A program made the translations under genes and the position numbers. The notes below the pieces were generated by a model that searched no databases, was not told the origin of the DNA, and saw only the letters and a program-made list of their open reading frames with translations. A DNA stretch of 64,000 nt from assembly GCA_964404605.1 (NCBI GenBank), contig CAYOKT010000001.1, positions 1 through 64,000 on the forward strand. Direction: 5' to 3'. Below, piece after piece: positions 47,261-55,461 of the stretch. Every line of letters begins with the position of its first letter. Position 1 is the stretch's first letter. Source of the DNA: CAYOKT01 sp964404605. GTDB taxonomy: Bacteria > Electryoneota > Electryoneia > Electryoneales > Electryoneaceae.

Positions 47261-48541
47261 ATGCTGATCAAGAAAGTCGTTGCCGAGACGATGAGCGAGG
47301 CCATGGCCCAGGTGAAGCGCGAGCTTGGGGCGGATGCGGTCATCCTCCAGTCTCGCAAGATCGAGAAAGGCGGCCTCCTCAGCTTCCTGTCGAAGCAGAT
47401 GGTCGAGGTCACAGCCGCCACTCCCGATCATTACCCTCCTCCGTCGCGAACCGGCATCATCTTCGATGATGACAAGAAGCGGACCCTCGAACGCTCCCTC
47501 GTCGCGGGGGCGGAAGGCGGGTTCAACGCTCACGGAAGCGGATCGTCGGACCGGACAGGGCTCTTCCCCGAAGACGGCGCCAGATCGACGGAAATCCAGG
47601 GCCTGCGGAGCGAATTGAGCGAATTGCGCAGTTCGTTGCACGAGCTCGCCACGCATCTCAAGTACCAGAACGCTCCCAGCCTGCCGCAAAACCTTACCAT
47701 GGTCTGGAGGGCGCTGGTCGATAACGGGGTGACCGAACGAAACGCGCATGACCTGACCCAGGCGCTGCACCTCGAGCTGACCGCCGAACAGATCGACGAT
47801 GAAGACGCTGTCGAGTCGGCCCTTCACGAGCAGATCGCCTCCCGTTTCCGGGTCGGAGGGATTCCCTTCCGGACCCAGCCGGGACGGCCCCTGGTCATCG
47901 CGTTGATCGGCCCGACCGGGGTGGGCAAGACGACCACTCTCGCCAAGATGGCGACCAACCGGCGGGTGTTCGGCAGGATGCGGGTGGGGCTGATCTCCAC
48001 GGACACCTATCGTGTCGCGGCGGTGGAACAGTTGAAAACCTTCGCCGGGATCGCCGGGTTGCCGGTGGAAGTCGTCTACCGCCCCGAGGAGCTGCCCAAG
48101 GCGATCGAGGCGCTCAGCGGGCGGGATGTGGTCCTGATCGATACCGCGGGACGCAGCCAGCACGATTCCGAGGCGCTCACGGATCTGCAGGAGTTCATGA
48201 ACCTGGGCAAGCCGGATGAGGTTCTTCTGGTTCTCTCCGCCGGGACGCGGGTCGAGGACCAGCGGGAGATGGTGCGCCGCTTCGGGGGTATCCCGGCGAC
48301 GAGAATCATCCTCACGAAGCTTGACGAGATCACCTCCGGCGGCCACCTTCTCGATGTCGCCGGCCTGCTGCCCCGCGAGTGGGTCTACCTGACCACGGGG
48401 CAGAATGTCCCGGATGATATCGTCACCGCGGACACGCTGCTTCTCGCGGCGATGGTCGCGAGGAAGGACTATTTTCAGCAGCTCCGGCTCAACAGGTTCG
48501 TTTTGCCGGGCGCGGACAATGCCCTCCCGCCGGAAGGGTAA
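47261..48541 (+). CDS. flhF: Flagellar biosynthesis GTPase FlhF
   Basis: 426 aa SRP-type GTPase that sets the site and number of flagella. N-terminal basic B-domain begins MLIKKVVAETMSEAMAQVKRELGADAVILQSRKI. The NG domain has VIALIGPTGVGKTTTLAKMA (G1), LISTDTYRVAAVEQLKTFA, DVVLIDTAGRSQ (G3) and RIILTKLDEITSGG (G4). With FlhG next door this implies polar or restricted flagellar placement. Start follows the flhA-flhF repeat region. Confidence 0.96.
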   Translation: MLIKKVVAETMSEAMAQVKRELGADAVILQSRKIEKGGLLSFLSKQMVEVTAATPDHYPPPSRTGIIFDDDKKRTLERSLVAGAEGGFNAHGSGSSDRTGLFPEDGARSTEIQGLRSELSELRSSLHELATHLKYQNAPSLPQNLTMVWRALVDNGVTERNAHDLTQALHLELTAEQIDDEDAVESALHEQIASRFRVGGIPFRTQPGRPLVIALIGPTGVGKTTTLAKMATNRRVFGRMRVGLISTDTYRVAAVEQLKTFAGIAGLPVEVVYRPEELPKAIEALSGRDVVLIDTAGRSQHDSEALTDLQEFMNLGKPDEVLLVLSAGTRVEDQREMVRRFGGIPATRIILTKLDEITSGGHLLDVAGLLPREWVYLTTGQNVPDDIVTADTLLLAAMVARKDYFQQLRLNRFVLPGADNALPPEG

Positions 48542-49519
48542 GTGAACCGTGGGTTCGATTCATCCGGTGCGGAGGGGGTGACGGCGGCCCGAGGGCCGGA
48601 AAACCGAAAGGTGGTTGTGACAGAAGCGATGGAAGAGAAACCCGTAACCGTGGATCAGGCAGAATCCCTGCGGCGTCAGAGTCACGGGGAACCGACGGGG
48701 CATGATCCTCGCCAGGTGAGGCGTGCCCGCAAGATCGCGGTCACCAGCGGGAAGGGCGGCGTCGGCAAGTCCAATGTCAGCCTCAACCTCGCCATCGCGT
48801 TTGGTAAACTTGGGCAGAAGGTCCTGCTGATCGATGCGGACACGAACCTCGCGAACATCGACATCCTGCTCGGAGTGCAGCCGAAACACACCCTGTCCGA
48901 TGTCGTTTTCGGCTCCGCCTTTTTCTCCGATGTGATCGTCCGGGGACCGGAGGGGGTACAGTTCCTGCCCGGCTCGAGCGGGGTGGTCGAACTGCTCGAC
49001 CAGGACGTAGCCGCCCGGGAGAAGCTGTTCGAGGCGTTCGAGGATTTCGACCGCAACTTCGATGTGATCCTGATCGATACCGGCGCGGGATTGACCAACA
49101 ACGTCGTGGATTTCGTCATCGGGGCCGACGATGTAGTCCTCGTGACCAACTCGGAGCCGACTTCGATCACGGACGCCTATGCGATGGTCAAGGTGCTCAC
49201 GCACCGCAATCCCGCCCTGAAAATCCATGTCCTCGTCAACCTGTCCGTCGATCCCCGCGCCTCGAAGGAGACGTTCGAGAAGTTGCAACTCGCGGTGCGA
49301 AACTTCCTCAACGTAGAACTGCTGTTCCTCGGCAACCTGCCGCTGGATCCGAATGTTCCCGCCGCGGTGGCCCATCGCGAGCCGTTCCTGACGCTGTTTC
49401 CCCGTTCGGCGGCGACCACCTCCATGATCATGATGGCGCGTAAGCTGCTGAAAATCACCCCGGCTGAGACGGACAGCGGCAGCATCCTGTCCCGCATTTT
49501 CCGGAATCGGGAGCAGTAG
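48542..49519 (+). CDS. flhG: Flagellar number regulator FlhG (MinD-like ATPase)
   Basis: 325 aa. Deviant Walker A box VTSGKGGVGKSNVSLNLA, then LLIDADTNLANIDILLG and DVILIDTGAGLTNNVVDF, ending in a short amphipathic helix (SILSRIFRNRE). The FlhF-activating DQAxxLR motif is present as VDQAESLRRQ. FlhG limits flagellar number by stimulating FlhF. GTG 48542 abuts the flhF stop and has GGAAGGG upstream; GTG 48611 or ATG 48629 would give a shorter protein that still keeps DQAESLR, so the exact start is uncertain. Confidence 0.94.
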   Translation: MNRGFDSSGAEGVTAARGPENRKVVVTEAMEEKPVTVDQAESLRRQSHGEPTGHDPRQVRRARKIAVTSGKGGVGKSNVSLNLAIAFGKLGQKVLLIDADTNLANIDILLGVQPKHTLSDVVFGSAFFSDVIVRGPEGVQFLPGSSGVVELLDQDVAAREKLFEAFEDFDRNFDVILIDTGAGLTNNVVDFVIGADDVVLVTNSEPTSITDAYAMVKVLTHRNPALKIHVLVNLSVDPRASKETFEKLQLAVRNFLNVELLFLGNLPLDPNVPAAVAHREPFLTLFPRSAATTSMIMMARKLLKITPAETDSGSILSRIFRNREQ

Positions 49520-49521
49520 CC

Positions 49522-49791
49522 ATGCCGTCCTGGAAGGAGATCAGCCGCCTGCTCGGCTTCGTCCTTCTCTTCGCCGTGCTCGCCTACAACCTGTACAACG
49601 GTGCGGGGATTTTCACCTCGATCTACCGCAGCCTCATTGTCTATGTCATCTACGGCATTATCGTGATCATCGTGACGAATATCGTGGTCAAGATTCTCAG
49701 TGATTATGAGATGCGCCGCATGCTGGAACTGTCCGCCCAGGAGGAGAAGGAGGAGGAAGGTTCGGAAGGCGGCGGGGAGTTGGGAGAATGA
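49522..49791 (+). CDS. Small two-helix membrane protein between flhG and fliA
   Basis: 89 aa, not recognised. Two hydrophobic helices (LLGFVLLFAVLAYNLYNG and SLIVYVIYGIIVIIVTNIVV) are separated by a short loop, and a Glu/Gly-rich C-terminal tail (EEKEEEGSEGGGE) follows. It starts two bases after flhG and ends 37 bp before fliA, so it is translated with them. An inner-membrane protein of unknown role in flagellar placement or sigma-factor control would fit the location only. Confidence 0.75.
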   Translation: MPSWKEISRLLGFVLLFAVLAYNLYNGAGIFTSIYRSLIVYVIYGIIVIIVTNIVVKILSDYEMRRMLELSAQEEKEEEGSEGGGELGE

Positions 49792-49828
49792 AGCCGAACC
49801 CGGAATTCAGCGCCGGAACGGGCAGGTG

Positions 49829-50614
49829 ATGAGCGGCGCGGACGCTGCCGGGCTCGACACGGACAGCCTGTGGAAACTCTGGACCGAGTCGCCCACCCGG
49901 GAGGTGAAGGATGAACTCGTCCTCCGCTACATCCCCCTGGTGGAGCAGGTTGCCGGAAGGTTGAAGATCGGGCTGCCCCAGTCCGTCGAGGTGAACGAAC
50001 TCGTCAACTCCGGGGTGATCGGGCTGATTACCGCCATCGAGAACTTCGAGCCGGAACGCGGGTTCCGCTTCGAAACCTACGCCGTGCAGCGCATACGGGG
50101 CAGCATCCTCGACAGCCTGCGCGATTATGACTGGATGCCGCGCAGCATCCGCTCGAAATCGAAGGCCCTGGAAGCCGCCCTGGTGAAGCTGGAGGGAGTG
50201 CTCGGAAGAGTGCCGAATGATGATGAGGTGGCCGATGAGTTGGGCGTGGAGGTCGAGGAATACTACTCCATGCTTGATGAAGTCAAGGTGGCGTCGATCC
50301 TGTCTCTCGACCAGCCCTATGCCGGATGGGAGGGCGAGGTGACGACGCTCGGAGAACTGCTGGAGGACGAAGAGGCCGAGGACCCGGTCGGCACCGTGGA
50401 ATGGAACGAGGCGAAGGAAATCGCGAAACGAATGATCAAATCCCTGACCCAGCAGGAGCGGCTCGTAATCGCCCTGTACTACTACGAGGAACTCACGTTG
50501 CGGGAGATCGGCGAGGTGCTCGGAATCAGCGAATCACGGGTCTCCCAGATCCACAGCAGAATTATCCTGACACTCAAGGGAAAGTTGAAGAATCTCTTCA
50601 AGTTGCGCGGCTGA
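49829..50614 (+). CDS. fliA: Sigma-28 factor FliA
   Basis: 261 aa RNA polymerase sigma factor for late flagellar genes. Region 2: LRYIPLVEQVAGRLKIGLPQSVEVNELVNSGVIGLITAIENFEPERGFRFETYAVQRIRGSILDSLR read in its usual order, with the FliA-typical DYDWMPRSIRSK. Region 3 VPNDDEVADELGVEVEEYYSMLDEV. Region 4 LTQQERLVIALYYYEELTLREIGEVLGISESRVSQIHSRI. No flgM anti-sigma gene is nearby. ATG 49829 preferred; the adjacent GTG 49826 also possible. Confidence 0.96.
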   Translation: MSGADAAGLDTDSLWKLWTESPTREVKDELVLRYIPLVEQVAGRLKIGLPQSVEVNELVNSGVIGLITAIENFEPERGFRFETYAVQRIRGSILDSLRDYDWMPRSIRSKSKALEAALVKLEGVLGRVPNDDEVADELGVEVEEYYSMLDEVKVASILSLDQPYAGWEGEVTTLGELLEDEEAEDPVGTVEWNEAKEIAKRMIKSLTQQERLVIALYYYEELTLREIGEVLGISESRVSQIHSRIILTLKGKLKNLFKLRG

Positions 50615-50690
50615 ATAGAAGCCCGGACGGGGGGTGAAGGCTCCGTGAACTCAACCGTCGCTTGAAGGATTGCAGCAGTAAAGGGTGAGG

Positions 50691-51053
50691 ATGGTTCGGC
50701 CGATCTATCTGCAGGACAACTTCGGAAAAACCCTCGCCGCCCAGGAGATCGTGGACCAGATGACCGAGGGTGCCGAGAAGATCCGCAATGCCCACCGGGA
50801 GATCGCCCAGCAGCGGCTCGAACGGGAGGAGCGTGAAAGCACGGCGACCCTCGAGGAGCGGCCGGGAATGAAGGCGCTGAAGCCGGAATCGAAACACCGC
50901 CATGTCGCCTTGCGGAAAGGCCGGCCGGAGAGGAAACGGGGCGGGGAGCAACGCGGCAGGAAAAAGGAAGAGGGTGAGCCCGGGCAGGACCTGCGCCGCC
51001 GCCGCGAGGAGGATGACCACGGCAAGGGTGACAAACTCGATATAACCGGCTGA
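50691..51053 (+). CDS. Small basic flagellar-cluster protein, unknown function
   Basis: 120 aa, starting MVRPIYLQDNFGKTLAAQEIVDQMTEGAEKIRNA, followed by a helical Glu/Arg-rich part and a very basic, low-complexity C-terminus (RKGRPERKRGGEQRGRKKEE). A MV(R/N)PxxLQ start recalls small conserved proteins next to fliA in other flagellar clusters, but I cannot name a family. ATG 50691 has GGGTGAGG upstream; GTG 50685 also in frame. No signal or membrane segment. Confidence 0.65.
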   Translation: MVRPIYLQDNFGKTLAAQEIVDQMTEGAEKIRNAHREIAQQRLEREERESTATLEERPGMKALKPESKHRHVALRKGRPERKRGGEQRGRKKEEGEPGQDLRRRREEDDHGKGDKLDITG

Positions 51054-51076
51054 GCATCGCGGCACCGGGAGAGGGG

Positions 51077-52879
51077 ATGAACTCACGCGTTCACAGGGGA
51101 AGCGGGGGGTGGGACTTCCGAGGATTCGGGAGGAGACTGTTCCCTGCCCTCGCGGCGGTGCTTCTTGCCGCGTTGCCGTTTTCGACCCGGGCCTCTGTGC
51201 TGTTGAACGCCCGCTCGGTGCCGCAGCCGGATGGCGGCACGCTGCTGGTTCTGCGCTTCAGCGAGCCGGTACAGTTCCCCACGGGTCCGCTTGAGGGCAG
51301 GATTCTCACCCTGCCGGCCGCCGGGCTCCTCCCCGGCGAAGGCCGCGTGCAGACAGGCGGACTGGTTCGCGGTGTGACAGTCACCGCCGGAGCGCTCAAG
51401 GTCGTGACGAGCCGCTATGTCAAGGGCACGCTGATTCCTTCCGGCGCCGGGGTGTACGTCCTCGCGCTCCAGCCTGCGAAGGAGCCCCCCGCCCCGGTAA
51501 AACGGCCTTCACCCGCCCGGACCGCCCCGGAGACCGTAACGACGCCGGCTGCCGTTCCGGCGGTTTCCCCTCAGCGGGAGCAAGAGCTGCAACCTCGGGA
51601 AATATCACGGGAAACAAAGAAACCCTCACAAAAAACTGAAAGTAAACGGGCACCGGAACGTTCGTTGAAACCCGCCACGGGGCGGCCGCCGGGTGGGGGG
51701 GCTGTTTCAGGCGCCGCCGCGGAAAAAGAACCCCCCCAGGAGTTCATTGTACTCCCGGCGCGGATTCAACGGGCATTGCGACTGCACCGGGAGGGACGGG
51801 ACAACGAGGCGGTCAAGCTGCTCCAGCCCATTTCACGCAGCGATTCGGATTATGGGTGGAGCAGGATTCTTCTCGGCAACATCTACGAGGAGAAGAAGCC
51901 CCGCCGCGCCCTGGATCAATACCGCGAGGCGATGACCGACCCGCAGACCGCGGAGCTCGCCGCGGTCAAACTGGCTCTGACCTTTCAGCGGCTGGGGAAC
52001 CGGGACGGCGCGAGCGCCATGTGGGAGCGTGTGTTGACGATCGCGGGCGGGGTCCTGGTGAATCCTCCCGCGGTGCCGGAATCGGAGACGCGGGTCGCGC
52101 AGGTGAAAGAGGAGCCGGCGGGCGCGGAGGAAAAGAAGCCGGTCGGCCTCTTCCCGATCTTCCTCGGGTTGGCGGTCGCACTGCTCGGGGTCGTCATCTT
52201 CCTCTGGAAAAGGATTTCCGCGGCGCGCTTCAGGAAGATGCTGGAGGATGTCGGCGGTCCGGTGGAAGAAGAAGAGGAGGAGCCTGCCACCGCCGAGGGC
52301 GAGGAACCTGAGGAGGGCGGTCGCCGTGTCGCCGATCTCTATGCCATGCAGCAGGAGGTCCCGCCCTATGCCGCCGAGGTGGTAGAACCTCAACCGGCGG
52401 CGGAGCCGGTTGCAGCGCNNNNNNNNNNNNNNNNNNNNNNNNNNNNNNNNNNNNNNNNNNNNNNNNNNNNNNNNNNNNNNNNNNNNNNNNNNNNNNNNNN
52501 NNNNNNNNNNNNNNNNNNTGAACCGCCGCCGGAGCCGGTTGCAGCGCCTGAACCGCCGCCGGAGCCGGTGCCCGAACCCGTCGCCGATGTCACCGCGGCG
52601 GCCATGAGCGAAGAGCCCGCGCCTGCCGCGGCGCCGGTGCCGGAACCGGAGGCCGAGGGGGAGGAGGCGGAGAAGGCCGCTCGAGACGCCGGCGGACCCA
52701 TCGACGCGGACTGGGGGGATGAGGAGGAGACCCCCCAGGCGGACACCATCTCGGAACCGAAGATGAAGAAGATCGAGATGATGCACAAACAGGGGTCGAG
52801 CGTTCGCGAGATCGCCGAGACCCTTGGCATGGGGCAGGACGAGGTGAAGATGGTCCTGCGTCTCGTGGACACCGTCTGA
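51077..52879 (+). CDS. AMIN/TPR-like single-pass membrane protein with C-terminal HTH-like domain
   Basis: About 566 known residues plus a gap. Layout: signal peptide or anchor (about 19-37, LFPALAAVLLAALPFSTRAS); an AMIN-like beta domain (LLVLRFSEPVQFPTGP, residues 40-135); a Pro/Ala/Lys-rich linker; a TPR-like part (about 230-310, LHREGRDNEAVKLLQPI, DSDYGWSRILLGNIYEEKKPRRALDQY); one membrane helix (VGLFPIFLGLAVALLGVVIFLWK, about 355-377); an acidic Pro/Glu-rich repeat PEPPPEPVAA interrupted by the gap; and a C-terminal helix-turn-helix-like EMMHKQGSSVREIAETLGMGQDEVKMVLRLVD. The frame is kept across 100 N. Similar C-terminal domains close small flagellar-cluster proteins elsewhere. Function unknown; it might link the cell wall to the basal body or to placement. 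Confidence 0.7.
   Translation: MNSRVHRGSGGWDFRGFGRRLFPALAAVLLAALPFSTRASVLLNARSVPQPDGGTLLVLRFSEPVQFPTGPLEGRILTLPAAGLLPGEGRVQTGGLVRGVTVTAGALKVVTSRYVKGTLIPSGAGVYVLALQPAKEPPAPVKRPSPARTAPETVTTPAAVPAVSPQREQELQPREISRETKKPSQKTESKRAPERSLKPATGRPPGGGAVSGAAAEKEPPQEFIVLPARIQRALRLHREGRDNEAVKLLQPISRSDSDYGWSRILLGNIYEEKKPRRALDQYREAMTDPQTAELAAVKLALTFQRLGNRDGASAMWERVLTIAGGVLVNPPAVPESETRVAQVKEEPAGAEEKKPVGLFPIFLGLAVALLGVVIFLWKRISAARFRKMLEDVGGPVEEEEEEPATAEGEEPEEGGRRVADLYAMQQEVPPYAAEVVEPQPAAEPVAAXXXXXXXXXXXXXXXXXXXXXXXXXXXXXXXXXXEPPPEPVAAPEPPPEPVPEPVADVTAAAMSEEPAPAAAPVPEPEAEGEEAEKAARDAGGPIDADWGDEEETPQADTISEPKMKKIEMMHKQGSSVREIAETLGMGQDEVKMVLRLVDTV
52389..52569 (+). repeat. PEPPPEPVAA tandem repeat with assembly gap
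   Basis: A 30-base unit ending GAGCCGGTTGCAGCG is present at the left edge of the gap (degenerate copy 52389-52418) and at the right edge (52519-52547), and again in part at 52548-52569. The phase of the units means the missing sequence should be 30k+1 bases if it contains only repeats. Confidence 0.8.
52419..52518. other. Scaffold gap (100 N) inside a tandem repeat
   Basis: 100 undetermined bases between identical repeat flanks. The repeat, not a missing gene, explains the gap. Real length unknown. Confidence 0.99.
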
Positions 52880-53066
52880 AAGCCACGCAATCCGCCACAC
52901 TTCGCACCCGGAACAGCCCTCGGACCCACGGATTTTCCCGCCCGGGCGACGGCAGCGGCAACTCTTGCCTCGAACCCCGGAGAAGCCTTCCGCAGACAGC
53001 TTCCCAACCCGTGTTTTTTCCCACCTAATTCAAGGTAAACCAAACAGGTAAGCACGAGTTTCTCTT

Positions 53067-53082
53067 CGGCACGCCCTTTGCT
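53067..53082 (+). promoter_or_regulatory. sigma-54 promoter of the flgF operon
   Basis: CGGCACGCCCTTTGCT, GG and GC at the required distance, 15 of 16 consensus positions (first T is C). Predicted start near 53093, leader of about 50 nt to flgF at 53144. The 264-base gap before flgF contains this box and no gene. Confidence 0.85.
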
Positions 53083-53143
53083 TTCATCCTTCCTGCGGAG
53101 ACAGCTCCATCTCTCCCGGTACAGGCAAACAGGGGCGTAGCCG

Positions 53144-53884
53144 ATGATCAAGGGCATTTACCATTCGGCGGCGGGCATGCTGCCCCGCTATTTCAAGCTG
53201 GTCAACATCTCGAACAACCTCGCCAACGCGAACACCACGGCGTTCAAGGCGGACAGACGCTATTTCAGCACCCTGCTGAACAATGAACTGGTCCAGCCCG
53301 CGGCCGGGGGCAAACCCTCCAGGCTGGCGGACCTCGAAAAGGGTCTCTTCACCGACTTCACCCAGGGCGCGCTCGAACGGCAGACCACACCGACCTACTT
53401 CGGTCTTAACGGCCCCGGGTTTTTCGTGCTCGAGGATCCCGACAGCGGCGAGAAGTACTACACCCGGAACGGCCGCTTCCGTCTGAACGCGAGCAACGAG
53501 CTTGTGGATCACCAGGGCTACAGGGTGCTCGATGATACGGGCGCGCCGATCGTCGTTCGCAGGCATCCCTTCGTCGTCGAGGAGGGCGGGGACATCTTCA
53601 TCGGCGGCCAGTCGTCCGGCGCGATGGGGGTGGTCACTTTCGATGATCCCCACGTCCTTGTGAAGGCGGGCGACGGCCTGTACCGCAATCTCGCGGGCGC
53701 CAGGACCAAGGCGCCCGAGGACACCAAGGTAATGCAGAGTTTCCTCGAGGCGTCGAATGTCAATGTCGTCGAGGAGATGGTCGAGATGATCAGCCTGAAC
53801 CGTAACTACGAATCCTCGCAGCGGGCGCTGGTCGCTCAGGACGAGAGCCTGAAACAGGCCGTCAACCAGATCAGCAAGTTCTAA
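53144..53884 (+). CDS. flgF: Flagellar basal-body rod protein FlgF
   Basis: 246 aa proximal rod protein. N-terminal MIKGIYHSAAGMLPRYFKLVNISNNLANANTTAFKADRRYF, central LNGPGFFVLEDPDSGEKYYTRNGRFRLNASNELVDHQGYRVL and C-terminal FLEASNVNVVEEMVEMISLNRNYESSQRAL are the rod/hook family pattern. It is the first gene of a pair with flgG behind a sigma-54 box; FlgF is assigned rather than FlgG by order and by its shorter, less regular sequence. Confidence 0.93.
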   Translation: MIKGIYHSAAGMLPRYFKLVNISNNLANANTTAFKADRRYFSTLLNNELVQPAAGGKPSRLADLEKGLFTDFTQGALERQTTPTYFGLNGPGFFVLEDPDSGEKYYTRNGRFRLNASNELVDHQGYRVLDDTGAPIVVRRHPFVVEEGGDIFIGGQSSGAMGVVTFDDPHVLVKAGDGLYRNLAGARTKAPEDTKVMQSFLEASNVNVVEEMVEMISLNRNYESSQRALVAQDESLKQAVNQISKF

Positions 53885-53895
53885 TCCGTCGGGTA

Positions 53896-53914
53896 CCCCG
53901 GCTGGATGCCGGGG
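53896..53914 (+). repeat. 7-bp hairpin between flgF and flgG
   Basis: CCCCGGC-TGGAT-GCCGGGG, extended by GGG/CCC (53891-53893 with 53917-53919) across a two-by-two internal loop. It lies just upstream of the AGGAGG ribosome site of flgG and may influence its translation or mRNA stability. Confidence 0.5.
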
Positions 53915-53937
53915 AACCCCACCAGGAGGATACGCTC

Positions 53938-54726
53938 ATGATGCGAGCCCTGCGCACCGCGGCCAGCGGGATGTACGCGCAACAGATGTTCATCGACACC
54001 ATCGCGAACAACCTCGCGAATGTCAACACCACCGCCTACAAGAAGTCGCAGGTCGAGTTCCAGGACCTGATCTACCAGACGGTGCAGGCGACCTCCTCCG
54101 TGCGCAACCTGGGCACGGTGGTTCCCGCCGAGCTCCAGATCGGCCATGGTGTCAAGGCGGTCGCCATCGAGAAGCAGTTCCAGCAGGGCAGCCCGGTGCC
54201 GACGAGCAACCCCTTCGACCTTTCGATCGAGGGTGAGGGCTTCTTCCGGGTTCGCCGGCCGGACGGCAGCATCGCTTACACGCGGGACGGGAACTTCAAG
54301 CGCAGCCCGGACGGGCGCATCGTCAACGCCGACGGCTACAGCCTCGACCCGGACGTGGTGATCCCCGAGGATACGCTGCAACTCGCCATCTCCCGTGACG
54401 GTATCGTCAGCGTACAGCTCTCCGGCTCGACGGAGATGCAGGAGATCGGCCAGATCGAGCTGGCCCGCTTCATCAATCCGAACGGGCTGCGCGCCATGGG
54501 GCAGAACCTGTTCCTCGAGACGGATGCCTCCGGGGTACCGATCCTCGGCCAGCCCGGCCAGGAGACCTTCGGCGAGGTCCACCAGGGATACCTCGAAGCC
54601 TCCAACGTGCAGGTGGTCGAGGAGATGGTAAACATGATCGTCGCCCAGCGCGCCTACGAGGTGAGTTCGAAGGCGATCCGTACCGCCGAGGACATGCTGT
54701 ATCTCGCGAACAACCTGAAACGTTGA
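53938..54726 (+). CDS. flgG: Flagellar distal rod protein FlgG
   Basis: 262 aa, the distal rod. MRALRTAASGMYAQQMFIDTIANNLANVNTTAYKKSQVEFQDLIYQTV at the N-terminus, PFDLSIEGEGFFRVRRPDGSIAYTRDGNF, and the C-terminal QGYLEASNVQVVEEMVNMIVAQRAYEVSSKAIRTAEDM. Length equals E. coli FlgG (260). The start has AGGAGG upstream. Complete. Confidence 0.97.
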   Translation: MMRALRTAASGMYAQQMFIDTIANNLANVNTTAYKKSQVEFQDLIYQTVQATSSVRNLGTVVPAELQIGHGVKAVAIEKQFQQGSPVPTSNPFDLSIEGEGFFRVRRPDGSIAYTRDGNFKRSPDGRIVNADGYSLDPDVVIPEDTLQLAISRDGIVSVQLSGSTEMQEIGQIELARFINPNGLRAMGQNLFLETDASGVPILGQPGQETFGEVHQGYLEASNVQVVEEMVNMIVAQRAYEVSSKAIRTAEDMLYLANNLKR

Positions 54727-54728
54727 CG

Positions 54729-55460
54729 ATGAAACCTGTCTCGAATGCCATCCGGCGTTTCCTGCTGTTGCCGGCACTCCTGCTGGCGGTCACCCTTGCG
54801 GGGTCCGCGGCGGAGCTGCCCGCGTCCGTCAGGACGGCGTTGGACAGCTATTTCGAGGCGGAGTGGGGCGAGGGCCGTGTCCACTGGCAGCCCTCGCCGT
54901 CGATGCGGCGCCTCACCCTGCCGGAGGGCGCCGAAATCGCCGTCGCCGGGCCCGGAAAGCCCCGCGGAACCGTACTCGTTCAGCTCCTGCTCAGCCGGAA
55001 CGGCAGGCTGCTGAAGAAGCTGCCCCTGAGCCTGCGGGTCCAGGCGTTCGCGTGGGTCCCGGTGGCGAAGGAGACCCTGCCGCGCCACACCGTGATCGAC
55101 GAGTCGCACCTCCTCTGGAAGCTGGAGGAGGTGACCGCCGTCCGGGGGGAGTGGCCGCGGGCGGAGGACGACCTGGCCGGAGAACTTTGGCGCACGCGCC
55201 GCAGGATCCTCGCCGGGTCCGTGCTGTGCTATGAAGATATCGAGCACCGTCCGGAGGTGTTGATGGGTGAGCGGGTTCAGCTCGTGGCGGTACGGCGGGG
55301 CGTGCGGATCACCGCGCCCGGCCTCGCGCTGCAGGACGGCAGGGAAGGGGACAGGATCAGGGTGGAGTCGCTGGTGAATGGAACGTACCTGACGGGGAAG
55401 GTGCGGGGTGTCGCCACGGTGGACGTGGAGGGAGTCGCCGGGCGAAGGAGGGGGTCGTAG
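54729..55460 (+). CDS. flgA: Flagellar P-ring chaperone FlgA
   Basis: 243 aa periplasmic protein needed for P-ring formation. A signal peptide (RRFLLLPALLLAVTLAGSAAELP), a variable N-terminal domain, and a C-terminal SAF/ChapFlgA domain with LAGELWRTRRRILAGSVLCYEDIEHRPEVLMGERVQLVAVRRGVRITAPGLALQDGREGDRIRV in pieces and VNGTYLTGKVRGVATVDVE. ATG 54729 overlaps flgG via TTGACG; flgH starts one base after its stop. Confidence 0.92.
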   Translation: MKPVSNAIRRFLLLPALLLAVTLAGSAAELPASVRTALDSYFEAEWGEGRVHWQPSPSMRRLTLPEGAEIAVAGPGKPRGTVLVQLLLSRNGRLLKKLPLSLRVQAFAWVPVAKETLPRHTVIDESHLLWKLEEVTAVRGEWPRAEDDLAGELWRTRRRILAGSVLCYEDIEHRPEVLMGERVQLVAVRRGVRITAPGLALQDGREGDRIRVESLVNGTYLTGKVRGVATVDVEGVAGRRRGS

Positions 55461-55461
55461 C

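Noticed and set aside
52419..52518. Frameshift or broken gene at the second gap
   Set aside because: The reading frame is the same on both sides and repeat units continue, so the break is an assembly gap, not a mutation.
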